In this document: in pieces, positions 33,531 through 43,539 of the stretch
How positions within the stretch are numbered: the first letter of the stretch is position 1
Layout of the letters: each line of letters opens with the position of its first letter
Position numbers and translations under genes: made by a program
NCBI GenBank assembly: GCA_963978895.1
Contig: OZ022241.1
Location: forward strand, 11,583,356 to 11,647,355
Origin: Erpobdella octoculata
Lineage: Eukaryota > Annelida > Clitellata > Hirudinida > Erpobdellidae
Length of the DNA: 64,000 nucleotides
Direction: 5' to 3'
Notes under the pieces: generated by a model
The model's database searches: none
What the model saw: the letters and a program-made list of their open reading frames with translations, nothing else
What the model was told of the DNA's origin: nothing

Positions 33531-34446
33531 TTTTGTTTGTTTGTTTGTTGTTTGATTTAACGTCCTTTTCCGACTTGAAGTCGATTTGGACGGTGGTGGC
33601 TCCAAAATATTGAAAACATCAAATAAGAGACAGCAAGATAATAGCTCCGATGTGAAGAGAAATAATCGAATTTGGAATTTCTTCGCAAAAAGTGGTCAGA
33701 AGTGACAATCGTGCTGTGTCAATTGCAGCCAATCAGGAGAATTCTCTTTTGTCGCACGTGGTGTTTTGACACTTTTTTTCCCAGTTTGCTTTTTATCGTT
33801 GTTGGCCGACCTGGTTGATGGTGTTGATCGACAGCTGGGCCGTGGTTATATCAAATTCTACAAGTGAGATCATCATCATCACTTTTTTTCAAGTTGTAGA
33901 TTTCGCTCTTTTTTTTTGATCCACGCAAAGATCAACGTTGTGGCTGCTCTGTCGTTAAGAATTTCTTCCAATATCTGCTTTTTTCCCTGTTTTATACAGC
34001 ATTCTTTCAGCGACCTCTGGAGAGACAGTCTTCCTGGACAATTCATCAGAAAATGTTCAACTGTCTCTTGAGCTCCATCGCAACATCTTTCACAGACTCC
34101 AGACTCCAATATGCCCATTTTGTGCAACTCAGAATTGAGAGTCGTTTTGCCAAGTCGGAGTCTTCCGATGATGATCTCTTTCTCTCTCGAGCCAGAATCT
34201 TCAACAGGCGATTTCATGCTGACTGTTGGACAGATTCTTCTAAAAAAGTTGCTGTCTTTACCGATCGACCAGTTTGTCTGCCACTGCTGTCTGCTCTCGT
34301 TTTTGACAAAGTTTTTGATGTCTGCCAATTCAACGTGTGTTTTCAGTTGGACTTCTGGTGATGCAATTGCACTTGTTGCAAGCCTGTCAGCCTTTTCATT
34401 TCCAGGTATCCCAACGTGGCTGGGAACCCAGACAAGGTTGCAGGCT
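33531..34446 (-). mobile_element. I-like LINE copy C, 5'-truncated
   Basis: 3' tail at 33531-33600, then 3' UTR and ORF2 up to the RNase H HVGIPGNEKAD region, where it stops at GCAGGC (34445). It is followed by CTTCATCG and then copy D's tail. Typical incomplete reverse transcription. Confidence 0.88.
33879..34444 (-). pseudogene. I-like LINE ORF2 C-terminus, copy C
   Basis: About 188 codons from the end of RNase H (about NLVWVPSHVGI) through the CCHC knuckle to the natural stop. The sequence is nearly identical to B and D, with no stops. Confidence 0.85.
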
Positions 34447-34795
34447 TCATCGTTTGTTTGTTTGTTGTTTGATTTAACGTCCTTTTCCGACTTGAAGTCG
34501 ATTTGGACGGTGGTGGCTCCAAAATATTGAAAACATCAAATAAGAGACAGCAAGATAATAGCTCCGATGTGAAGAGAAATAATCGAATTTGGAATTTCTT
34601 CGCAAAAAGTGGTCAGAAGTGACAATCGTGCTGTGTCAATTGCAGCCAATCAGGAGAATTCTCTTTTGTCGCACGTGGTGTTTTGACACTTTTTTTCCCA
34701 GTTTGCTTTTTATCGTTGTTGGCCGACCTGGTTGATGGTGTTGATTGACAGCTGGGGCGTGGTTATATCAAATTCTACAAGTGAGATCATCATCA

Positions 34796-37700
34796 TCACT
34801 TTTTTTCAAGTTGTAGATTTCGCTCTTTTTTTTTGATCCACGCAAAGATCAACGTTGTGGCTGCTCTGTCGTTAAGAATTTCTTCCAATATCTGCTTTTT
34901 TCCCTGTTTTATACAGCATTCTTTCAGCGACCTCTGGAGAGTCAGTCTTCCTGGACAATTCATCAGAAAATGTTCAACTGTCTCTTGAGCTCCATCGCAA
35001 CATCTTTCACAGACTCCAGACTCCAATATGCCCATTTTGTGCAACTCAGAATTGAGAGTCGTTTTGCCAAGTCGGAGTCTTCCGATGATGATCTCTTTCT
35101 CTCTCGAGCCAGAATCTTCAACAGGCGATTTCATGCTGACTGTTGGACAGATTCTTCTAAAAAAGTTGCTGTCTTTACCGATCGACCAGTTTGTCTGCCA
35201 CTGCTGTCTGCTCTCGTTTTTGACAAAGTTTTTGATGTCTGCCAATTCAACGTGTGTTTTCAGTTGGACTTCTGGTGATGCAATTGCACTTGTTGCAAGC
35301 CTGTCAGCCTTTTCATTTCCAGGTATCCCAACGTGGCTGGGAACCCAGACAAGGTTGCAGGCTATCTTCTTCTTGCTGCATTCTGTTACCAGAGTGAGAA
35401 CATCTGTTGCATGTGTCCGAAGATGAATTTTGTTCTTGAACTGGAGCGCTGAAATCGAACTTAGCGAATCCGTGAAGATGGTAACTTTGTTCGTTCCAGC
35501 GTTTTCTTGAAAGTTTTCTGAGTTTTCAAGGATGATCTCAAGAGCAGTTTGAATGGCTGTTATCTCGGCTGTGAAAATTGAGATATTATCTGGTGTTCTT
35601 CTTGCAAACTCGACGTTGAGAGTTTTGAAGTAGACACCGATGGCCGTCTTTTCTTTCACTTTTGAAGCATCTGTGTAGATCGCCACAGTTCCTTGATATG
35701 TGGCAATTTTTTCTAGAGCTCTCGGGAGTACTGATGGAGAGCTTTTCTCGCAGCCTAGCAGGGATGTGTCGATGGCTGGAGAAACAAGTTTCCAGGGTGG
35801 CGTCAACAATGGTCCGTCGTCGGGGAAGTCGAAATTTTCAAGCTTCTTCAACGAATCGATGATCCTCTTCGGGGCAGAAGTGATGACACGCTTTTGTCTC
35901 CTTTTACTCATGTTTCTTTTCGTCCAAACGACTTTATCCCACGGGTTCGGAAAGAAAATTTCTTTCGTGGGATGATCTTTGATTCGTCTGGTACGAATGG
36001 CGTAAAGTGTTGTCTGCTGTTCTCGTCTTATTTCAAGAGGCATTTCTCCGCAGTCGACTTGGAGTGAGGCAAGACTGGTTCCTCTGAGGGCACCAGTCAC
36101 GACCATGAGTGCTCTTCTCTGTACTCGATCTAAGACTTTTTTGGAAGAAGCAGCAGATTGATTGAACGCTTCGCAGCCATAGTCAAGGACCGATCTGACT
36201 ATGGCTCTGTAGAGCATCAAAAGGTTGTCTTTTCTTAGTCCCCAACTGAGCCCAGTGGTTGCTCGCAAGACGTTAACTCTTTTTTCTGCTTTTTTAGCTG
36301 TTTCAGCTATCTGGTTCTTCCACGTCAATCCTTCGTCAAAGACTACTCCGAGAAAACGAACGCTCCTCAACCTCTGGAGAGCGATGTTGCCAATCACTAG
36401 GTTTCGTTTTTCTACGTCTTGGAGGAGATCTGAGATCTTTGAGAAGAAAACAAAGGAAGACTTTCCCGCCGAGATCTTGAAGCCCCAGTTAGTCAACACC
36501 TCATCCACTTGGTTGAGGTATTTTTGCAGATTGTTGAAGAGTTTCTCCGTGTTTCGACCAGTTGTCCAGATTGCACAGTCATCGGCGTATAACGAGAGTT
36601 TTATGCCATCTGGAGGTCTCGGAATGACGTCGAGAAGCAAGATGAAGAGCAAAGGACTCAGGACACTGCCTTGCGGAGTTCCATTATCGATTGTTCTTTC
36701 GTTTGAGAGTGTCTCTCCAATTCTCACTTTTATCGTACGATTTTGTAAAAAATCCGCCAGCCATTCGAGCATTCTTCCTCGAATGCCCATTCTTTCGAGT
36801 CTCTGTAGAACGCCACTTCTCCAGACGAGATCGAAAGCCTTTTCTAAGTCGAGAAAAACTCCCAGCGTGGCCGATCTGTTTCTCACACTGTATGCGATGT
36901 CGTGCTGAAGTCGCAATATCTGATCGAGCGTACATCTTCCGTTGAGGAAGCCCGACTGCTCTGGTCCAAGTCGCTGTTTCTTGGCTATGAAGTGTGTCAG
37001 TCTTCTTTTCAGAATCTTCTCGACTGTTTTGCAAACAGTGGAATTCAGTGAGATCGGCCTGTACGAGTTTGGATTGTTTCTCGTCTTGTTTGGCTTTGGA
37101 ATGGCGATGACGATAGACTTTTTCCATGAAGTTGGTAGCATGCTTTGACTCCATGATTCGTTGATAATGTCGAGGAGTTGCTCTCGGTTTTCGCCATCCA
37201 GTTTCCTCAACATTTCATACGTCACTCCGTCTGGTCCAGGTGCCGTGTTTTTGGTCTGCTTGTTGAGAATGTCGTTGAGTTCCGATATTGAGATCGGTTC
37301 ATTGAGCTCTTGAGCATCAGTAGAAGGTGGACGACGCCGATCAATTTCGAAGTTTCGCTCTCTTGCCGCTTTCTCTTTTATGAAGTTGTGGTGGAGATTT
37401 TCGTCTGACGAATTGGCGGCTATTGTTTCAGCCAAGAGGTTGGCATTTTCGACTTCGGAGTAGAGGAATTTGCCATCTGTTGGATTTTGCAAGACGACTT
37501 CTTCACGTTTGGTCTTCTGTCCGGCCATGCTTTTGACCGTTCTCCAAAGTCGATCGAGTGAAGTGTGACAGTCAAGAGTTGAACAAAAGCGTTGCCAGTG
37601 GCTGGCTTTGGCTTCTCTGACAACCTTTTGTGCTTCTCTTCTGAGTTTTCTGTATTCTTCTTTATTTATCGGTGTCGGAATTCTCTTGTAGATGTTTTTC

Positions 37701-38623
37701 GCTCTATTTCTTAGCTTGATTGCTGTTTTGCAATTGGCATTCCAGAAAGGCACTGCTGGACGATCTTTTTTCATCGTAGACTTTGGTGATGGAGTCGACA
37801 TCACGATAGCCTCTTTCAGCGTTTTCTGAAAATCGTTGAATAGTTGCTCGACATTTTCATCTTTCTGTATCGTCTTCATCAACTCTGCAACCATGGCGTT
37901 GTATTGATGCCAGTCTGTTTTGGTTGTATTGAAGACTCGAGAAGTTCTTGAACGTTTCTCGAGTTTGTTGTTTAGAGTGATGAGGATCGGATGATGATCG
38001 CTCTCCATCGTATCTTCAAGGACAGTCCATGTTGATTTGATGGAGAGTTGAGGCGTCGTTATCGTGATGTCTATTGGCGTTCTTTCATTTGTTGCAGTGT
38101 CGTGGGTCCCTGAGCCATCGTTCAGGGTCACTAAACTGTGAGCCGCCATCAGGTCTTCGAGAAGATGACCTCTACGATTTCTCAACTTGTGGCCAAAGAG
38201 ACTGGAGTGAGCATTAAGATCACCTGCAAAGAAGATGTTTGGCCTGGCAAGTGTCTTCCTTAAAATCTCCCTGGTCTCTTGTCGATTGTCTGACGGGTTG
38301 ACGTATGCGTTAATGAAATCAACTAACTGGCCATTTTGAAATCTGATGGTAGTCGATAATATGGCAGGGTCTGCTGACAGAGTGTCTTCATGGAATGGAA
38401 TGCCTTCTTTAATCAAAGTGGCAACTCCATTTCCATCTCTGTTTGGGCGATCAACTCGAATCACGTTGTACCCTTGAAACTTGAAAGGCGAGTTGAGAAA
38501 TGTCTCCTGTAACAAAATGACGACTGGAGGTGGAGTCAAGATGCTGATGTTGACTGCTAATTCGGCACTTTTATTTCTTATGCCTCTGCAATTCCACTGG
38601 ATTATGGAACTATTGTTGTCCAT
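34796..38623 (-). CDS. I-like LINE ORF2, copy D (EN-RT-RNase H-zinc knuckle)
   Basis: Same 1275-codon protein as copy B, with about ten substitutions by eye (for example PNKT for PNKP, TTGRN for TTGKN, ENSEN for ENAEN). All catalytic motifs listed for copy B are present. Start ATG at 38623 overlaps the ORF1 stop. Confidence 0.9.
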   Translation of the reverse strand: MDNNSSIIQWNCRGIRNKSAELAVNISILTPPPVVILLQETFLNSPFKFQGYNVIRVDRPNRDGNGVATLIKEGIPFHEDTLSADPAILSTTIRFQNGQLVDFINAYVNPSDNRQETREILRKTLARPNIFFAGDLNAHSSLFGHKLRNRRGHLLEDLMAAHSLVTLNDGSGTHDTATNERTPIDITITTPQLSIKSTWTVLEDTMESDHHPILITLNNKLEKRSRTSRVFNTTKTDWHQYNAMVAELMKTIQKDENVEQLFNDFQKTLKEAIVMSTPSPKSTMKKDRPAVPFWNANCKTAIKLRNRAKNIYKRIPTPINKEEYRKLRREAQKVVREAKASHWQRFCSTLDCHTSLDRLWRTVKSMAGQKTKREEVVLQNPTDGKFLYSEVENANLLAETIAANSSDENLHHNFIKEKAARERNFEIDRRRPPSTDAQELNEPISISELNDILNKQTKNTAPGPDGVTYEMLRKLDGENREQLLDIINESWSQSMLPTSWKKSIVIAIPKPNKTRNNPNSYRPISLNSTVCKTVEKILKRRLTHFIAKKQRLGPEQSGFLNGRCTLDQILRLQHDIAYSVRNRSATLGVFLDLEKAFDLVWRSGVLQRLERMGIRGRMLEWLADFLQNRTIKVRIGETLSNERTIDNGTPQGSVLSPLLFILLLDVIPRPPDGIKLSLYADDCAIWTTGRNTEKLFNNLQKYLNQVDEVLTNWGFKISAGKSSFVFFSKISDLLQDVEKRNLVIGNIALQRLRSVRFLGVVFDEGLTWKNQIAETAKKAEKRVNVLRATTGLSWGLRKDNLLMLYRAIVRSVLDYGCEAFNQSAASSKKVLDRVQRRALMVVTGALRGTSLASLQVDCGEMPLEIRREQQTTLYAIRTRRIKDHPTKEIFFPNPWDKVVWTKRNMSKRRQKRVITSAPKRIIDSLKKLENFDFPDDGPLLTPPWKLVSPAIDTSLLGCEKSSPSVLPRALEKIATYQGTVAIYTDASKVKEKTAIGVYFKTLNVEFARRTPDNISIFTAEITAIQTALEIILENSENFQENAGTNKVTIFTDSLSSISALQFKNKIHLRTHATDVLTLVTECSKKKIACNLVWVPSHVGIPGNEKADRLATSAIASPEVQLKTHVELADIKNFVKNESRQQWQTNWSIGKDSNFFRRICPTVSMKSPVEDSGSREKEIIIGRLRLGKTTLNSELHKMGILESGVCERCCDGAQETVEHFLMNCPGRLTLQRSLKECCIKQGKKQILEEILNDRAATTLIFAWIKKKERNLQLEKK

Positions 38624-40052
38624 GTTTGAGTGAAGAAGCAGAACTAGGTCGCGATTGCGGTTTGATAAACTGCGACGCAATAATTGCCATCTGTTTCTTT
38701 AACTCATCAGCCTTTTGTGTACCATGTGTTGACCTCAGAATTGTCCGATACATGGCTTCTCTCATTCGACATTGGATTTCTTTGAAACTTTTTTGACTCC
38801 ATCCTTTGCCCTGAGGTTTGAGATCATCATCAGTGCCGTTTGTGATGATCTGAGCAAGTAGACTAAGTGACACTGAGTTGTCATCACAACCAGTTGTTGC
38901 ATCTTTTTTGGAGTGTTGCTCAAAATCTTTTTCCTCCGTTTGTGTCGCCATCTCGCAGGTTTGAGTGGAAGCTTCTTTGAACTGCTTCACCACCACAGGA
39001 CTTTCTTTTGGAATACTTGGCTGCTGTCGAGTTGGTACCGAAGTGGTCGCTGGTGCTGCAGATGTTTCTGTTTTCTTGGTCAACTTCACTGCCTCTGCAT
39101 AGGATACACCCTTTGTGGCAACAATCTTGTTGAGGGTGACTGCTGCTACATATTTCGAGCAGCTTCTGTCTCCTGTGCAGTGTTCTGTGCTTTTACAACT
39201 AGCACAGATGGGCTTTGCTGCTTGATCTGCCTTGCAATCTTTAAAGGCGTGTGGTCCAGCGCATCTGGGGCAGGAAGTCTCTCCTCTGCAGTATTTCGCA
39301 ACGTGTCCGAAGTTGTTGCACTTGAAGCAACGAACTGGTGCGTTGACGTATGGCTTTATTTTGAATGCCAAATACGCCAAAAACAACTTCTCTGGTACAA
39401 CGGTACCAACGTCGTAAACGAGAGTCACAGCAGTTGTCGGCTGGAGTTGACCATCCACTTTCTTGTTGACCCTGGTGGCTTCAAGACATCCAGCTTTCTC
39501 TTCGATGATGTTCAATGGAATCTCATGAGGTACTCCAAGAACGATCATCTTCTTTGTTGGCTTTGCAACCGGTCGAGGTTTAAACTTGAGAAAAACTCTT
39601 ACTTTATAACCTCCAAGACTTTCAGCCTTCTTGAGAGTGTCAGCATCCATTTGGGTAGAACATCTTACTGAGAGATGACGTCCTCTCGAATACACTTTCA
39701 GAGGAGATTTTAGTAAATTTTTAAGAGCTTCCTCTATCTTGAAAGGGTTGATCTTGGTCCTCTCCTCCAAAATCAACAGCTCCACTGCCTCAATCTTTGA
39801 TGCTTCTGAAATAGCATCCATCTCTATCTCTTCATTTCCTGAAGATTTCTTCTTCTCTAGTTTTTTTGTTTTTCGCAATTCTTCCTTTCCTAGTTGAAAA
39901 GCATCATTTTCAACTCTAGAGATTTTTTTCTCTTTTCTCATATTATCATTTTGAGTCGACGGTTCTTCGAGATCCAGAGATCCTGTCGACTCAGTTTTTC
40001 TTTTCTGTGGCTTTGCAGCCTTACTGTCGCTATTCACGATCATTGGCTCCAT
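38610..40052 (-). CDS. I-like LINE ORF1, copy D
   Basis: 480 codons, uninterrupted, with the three zinc knuckles and the same 14-nt overlap with ORF2 as copy B. A few substitutions (for example ATTGCDD region Ala to Thr). Confidence 0.88.
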   Translation of the reverse strand: MEPMIVNSDSKAAKPQKRKTESTGSLDLEEPSTQNDNMRKEKKISRVENDAFQLGKEELRKTKKLEKKKSSGNEEIEMDAISEASKIEAVELLILEERTKINPFKIEEALKNLLKSPLKVYSRGRHLSVRCSTQMDADTLKKAESLGGYKVRVFLKFKPRPVAKPTKKMIVLGVPHEIPLNIIEEKAGCLEATRVNKKVDGQLQPTTAVTLVYDVGTVVPEKLFLAYLAFKIKPYVNAPVRCFKCNNFGHVAKYCRGETSCPRCAGPHAFKDCKADQAAKPICASCKSTEHCTGDRSCSKYVAAVTLNKIVATKGVSYAEAVKLTKKTETSAAPATTSVPTRQQPSIPKESPVVVKQFKEASTQTCEMATQTEEKDFEQHSKKDATTGCDDNSVSLSLLAQIITNGTDDDLKPQGKGWSQKSFKEIQCRMREAMYRTILRSTHGTQKADELKKQMAIIASQFIKPQSRPSSASSLKHGQQ

Positions 40053-40871
40053 CCGGAGGGCCGTTAAATAACTTAATTAAGAAATAACGGACCCAACGGA
40101 GAAGCCGATGGTCCTCTGTTCTAAACACACTCTCGTACAACAGGTACAAAAAAAACAAAATATAACAAAATATTTTCTAAATAATACAATACAAAACCAA
40201 AATCAGTACGGAAGGTACTGTAAAAACTAAAAATCTAAGGATACTACCTTATCAAGCAAAATACTCCAAAACAACTTCAAGGGTTTCAAACCCAGATGAC
40301 CGCTTCAAAACGTTGGCCCTCCGAACGAACCTCTCAAAAACTGAAGAGGAAACTGAAGGGACACGGCCCACACTCTTGCTCAAGACTAACTTTCTGAAAC
40401 TTCTTCCTTTCAAAAGCTGAGAGGAAGAAAGAGACGAGTCAGAGAAGTCGAACGTGGAGTGGAAGAAGGCAGAAGTGAAGATGGAAGTGGCTGGGACGCT
40501 GGAGTTGAAGGTGAAGAGTTTTGGTGAAGTGGCGAATATGTCGAAGGAAGATGGAACTTCCTTCTGAAGAGGGCAGAACCTCCTGGAAGACAGAACTTCC
40601 AACTGCAACAATTCGGGAAAACCGAATTTCCCGAATGCAACAAATAGAAGTCAGAACTTCTTTAGCAGTATATAAACGTTTAAATTAATTTTAAATTAAT
40701 TAATTAAACTAATTTAAACAAAACTTCGATTAGAAATCGAATAACTTTCGCAAAGGTCGCTACGTGAGCGAAGTCACGTACGCAATAAAGGAGCAGCAGC
40801 AAATACGTCCGTACTCTACGAGCGACAGGCGAAAAAGCTTTTCAAAAAAGTTTTCTTTTTTCTTTTTGAGG
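40053..40871 (-). promoter_or_regulatory. 5' UTR of I-like copy D
   Basis: Contains TACGTGA-GCGAAG-TCACGTA (40761-40780), an AATCGAA/TTCGATT hairpin (about 40725-40741) and the GGGTTTCAAACCC palindrome (about 40280) shared with the other copies and families. Confidence 0.5.
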
Positions 40872-40879
40872 CTTCATCG

Positions 40880-41525
40880 TCGATTGTAATTTTGTTATGA
40901 ATAACTTTATTACGCGGACTAGGCGGAGAGCGCGATGAAAAACGCCGACTAGAGAGGTAGCGTCGGTCCGCTTATTAATCAAACTTGCTCGTTTTTGGTG
41001 TGCTTTTAATTCTAGCGTCTTTCCTATTAAGTTTTCGATAATAATTTTTAGTACGTTGTATAGATATTGTGTAGTCCTTTATTTGTACCTAGTATTATCG
41101 ATTTCGGATGAGTATTAAATAAGTTGTAGCGTGAAAAGTAACTTATTTTAAGCACACTTTCTTGTAAATTTGTTGAGTGCTGACGTAAGCGCTTTCGTTC
41201 TGCGATGTGATTGGCTCGTTAAATAATTATCATAACTCTCTTTGACTAATTGTCGTTTCTAGCTATTTGTATCGTTGCTAATGTAAAACTTTTCAGTATA
41301 TCAAATTATAAAACGAATTATCGGTTTGGAAAAGGAGTTTAGTTTAATATTATTACTTCTTTGCGGTGATTTTTGATGTATATTGCCTTTGTAAACTTTT
41401 GTGTGTCAAACGGTCACGTGGGGCTAGTCAAACGGTCACGTGGGGCTAGTCAAACGGTCACGTGGGGTTAGTCAAACGGTCACGTGGAATTAAGGCTGTA
41501 TTCGGATTGGTGGTTTTTGTAAATT
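40880..41525. other. Non-LINE spacer with promoter-like features
   Basis: Starts GTCGATTGTAATTTTG directly after the CTTCATCG target. It is mostly AT-rich, with no coding sequence, and ends in the 22-bp CACGTG array (41405-41487). Its origin (BEL, host, or an unseen element) is not clear. Confidence 0.4.
41405..41487. repeat. Four 22-bp repeats each with a CACGTG box
   Basis: Unit GTCAAACGGTCACGTGGGGC plus TA, starting at 41405, 41427, 41449 and 41471 (last unit partial). Each contains the palindromic E-box CACGTG at the same helical phase. Whether it acts as an enhancer is inference. Confidence 0.85.
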
Positions 41526-41526
41526 A

Positions 41527-41937
41527 ACAGCGCCAGCTTGGCTGGACCGTCAGGTCTGGCCATCCACTCCATTCCTTTTTTGATCGCTGTCATTTCGGCT
41601 GTAAAGATCGAGACATCGTCCGTCACTCTGAGGCTGAACCGACAGCTAGATCTCGGGACAAACCCACCAACTGCGACTCTGCTTCCAATCTTGGAGGCAT
41701 CGGTGTACATCCGGGTGTGATCCCGGTATGTATCCAGAAGTTCCAGCGCTCTTGGTAAGAGCGTTGGGTCTTCTTTTGCTAACCCTACAAGCCCTTCGTC
41801 AAAATGAGGAGGGTTGTATTTCCACGGTGGCATCGCAGGAGTTGCCAGCTCCTTTGGTTTCAATTTTGCAACCATTTCGTTCAGTACCGACACCCGTTTG
41901 GCCATCGGTGCTTTAGAGAATTTTTGCTTTCTCCTGA
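41527..41937 (-). pseudogene. RNase H fragment of a third I-like LINE family
   Basis: Minus strand: KYNPPHFDEGLVGLAKED, LLPRALELLDTY, RMYTDASKIGSR, VSIFTAEMTAIKKGMEWM. The YTDAS and TAE motifs are those of RNase H in I-group ORF2, but the sequence is clearly different from both other families here. Both ends are broken. On the right it is fused to a plus-strand family-2 piece at 41938. Confidence 0.75.
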
Positions 41938-42632
41938 GCTCAGTTATTGCTTTGCAACATAGAAAAAAGATACATTTCAATAGTCATAAAACAGATGTTC
42001 TAAATCTTATAAGAGAATGTTCCAAAAGAGGGATTGTCTGCACCATCGTTTGGATTCCTAGCCACATCGGAATAATAGGAAATGAAAAGGCAGACAAGTT
42101 AGCTTCTATAGCAGTCAAAAATCCAGAAATTCAACTCAACACATATCTAGAAATGAATGACATCAAAACAATAATCAAAAATGAATATATCAAAAAATGG
42201 CAAGAAGAATGGAATAAAGGGCTAGATAGTACGTATTTTAGAAAAATTCAACCATCAGTGAACAAAAGAACAAATAATGATACCGGATCAAGAAAGAGAC
42301 AAGTGACACTTAGTCGGCTACATCTTGGAAGAACTCTACTAAATTATGAATTATATAAAATGGGAATTATTGAGTCACCTCAATGTTTAAAATGTGACCA
42401 GAATATTCCTGAAACAACTACACATTTCCTAATGGAATGTCAAGGCAGAAAACAGCTGCACGATGCTCTGAAACAATATTTCAAAAAGAACAAAACACAA
42501 ATGAATCTTGGAAAAATCTTTAAAGACAGAATTGCTAGCAATTTTGTTTTCAAATGGATCATCACAAAAGAGCCAGAACTTAAACTGAAAGGATTTCAAT
42601 CAAAACTACAAAAAGTTAAAAGGAAAGTTTGA
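41938..42632 (+). pseudogene. I-like family 2 ORF2 C-terminus
   Basis: About 230 open codons: ALQHRKKIHFN, VWIPSHIGIIGNEKADKL (last RNase H residues) and the knuckle CLKCDQNIPETTTHFLMEC, to the natural stop. It preserves the segment that copy G has lost. Confidence 0.85.
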
Positions 42633-42875
42633 AACATGGAATTTTGGTGTCAGAAATCAAAAAAATAAAAAGAAAATTAGGCCACGCCTACAAATTATTA
42701 TTGCTACTATTCTTGACTAAACTTCACAAAATTAGAAAAACAGAGTGTCAGCAAGTGTGTCACAACAAAGTATCTAAAAGTTCATTGGATAATCAAATAA
42801 CCAATTGAAGAAAATATCGTCCAAATCGACTAAGTCGGAAAAAGACGTTAAAAAAAAAAAAAAAAAAAAAAAAAA
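41938..42875 (+). mobile_element. I-like family 2, 3' fragment
   Basis: Begins inside RNase H at CTCAGTTATTGCTTTGC, matching 57906 onward in copy G. It then runs through the C-terminus, 3' UTR and the hairpin tail (AAATCGACTAAGTCGG, GACGTT) to a long A run, followed by TGGAATTTCAG. Confidence 0.85.
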
Positions 42876-43539
42876 TGGAATTTCAGTTTCAAAATGGGAG
42901 AGTTGAGTTTTGGGCATGGGTTGACTCATTATCGTCGTTCCCGTGCTATTTTAGAAAAAGAAGAAGTTTCTCGAATGCGTTAACAATGTTTTTCTAGTTA
43001 TTACTTTAACTGAAAAGAATATTATTTCGTCGACTAGTTTTTCAACTGCTCTCACGTGATCATTATCGTCGTTCCCGTGCTATTTTAGAAAAAGAAGTTT
43101 CTCGAATGCGTTAAAAATGTTTTTCTAGTTTTTACAACTGAAAAGAATGTTATTTCGTCGACCAGTTTTTCAACTGCTCTCACGTATCGACTTGTAGAAG
43201 GAAGTTCTTATTACTGGAAATGTCTCATTCTTTCAGAAGAATTTCGCTATCTCTACAACAGCTTCAGCCACACCATTCAACATAACTTCACCTCCAATTC
43301 CAGCGTCATAGCCACCTTCACTATTTCATGTTCGACGTGTACAGCCTGACTATCTCTTCTTCCCAGTTTTGAGAAGAGGAATTTTTATCTCGAAACTGTC
43401 TTGAACTCTATTGTATTACTGTTGTTGTTTCGTCTGACTCTTGATCTTGACAGTCCATTCAAAGGAATTGCCAATTGAAGAAGTTTGAAACTCTTGAAGT
43501 AAATTCTGCTGTTTTTCTTAAGTTGTTTTAGAGATTAGA

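Larger units (their letters stand above)
34453..40871 (-). mobile_element. I-like LINE copy D, full length, both ORFs intact
   Basis: 6.4 kb on the minus strand between CTTCATCG at 34445-34452 and at 40872-40879. It has the same organisation as copy B and a longer A/T-rich 5' extremity (40835-40871). It is the outermost member of the minus-strand array. Confidence 0.88.

Noticed and set aside
27644..36945. Many plus-strand ORFs opposite I-like ORF2 (for example 28899-29582, 36225-36908)
   Set aside because: They are antisense shadows of the LINE coding frame and recur in every copy with the same limits.
22005..40871. Explaining the minus-strand array by simple tandem duplication of one LINE
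   Set aside because: The 5' extremities differ between copies and copy C is 5'-truncated, which unequal exchange alone would not produce.
41405..41487. CRISPR-like array
   Set aside because: Units are tandem with no unique spacers, and the sequence is animal DNA.
41527..42632. Twin-priming 5' inversion of a single LINE at 41938
   Set aside because: The inverted part belongs to a different family from the forward part by protein sequence.
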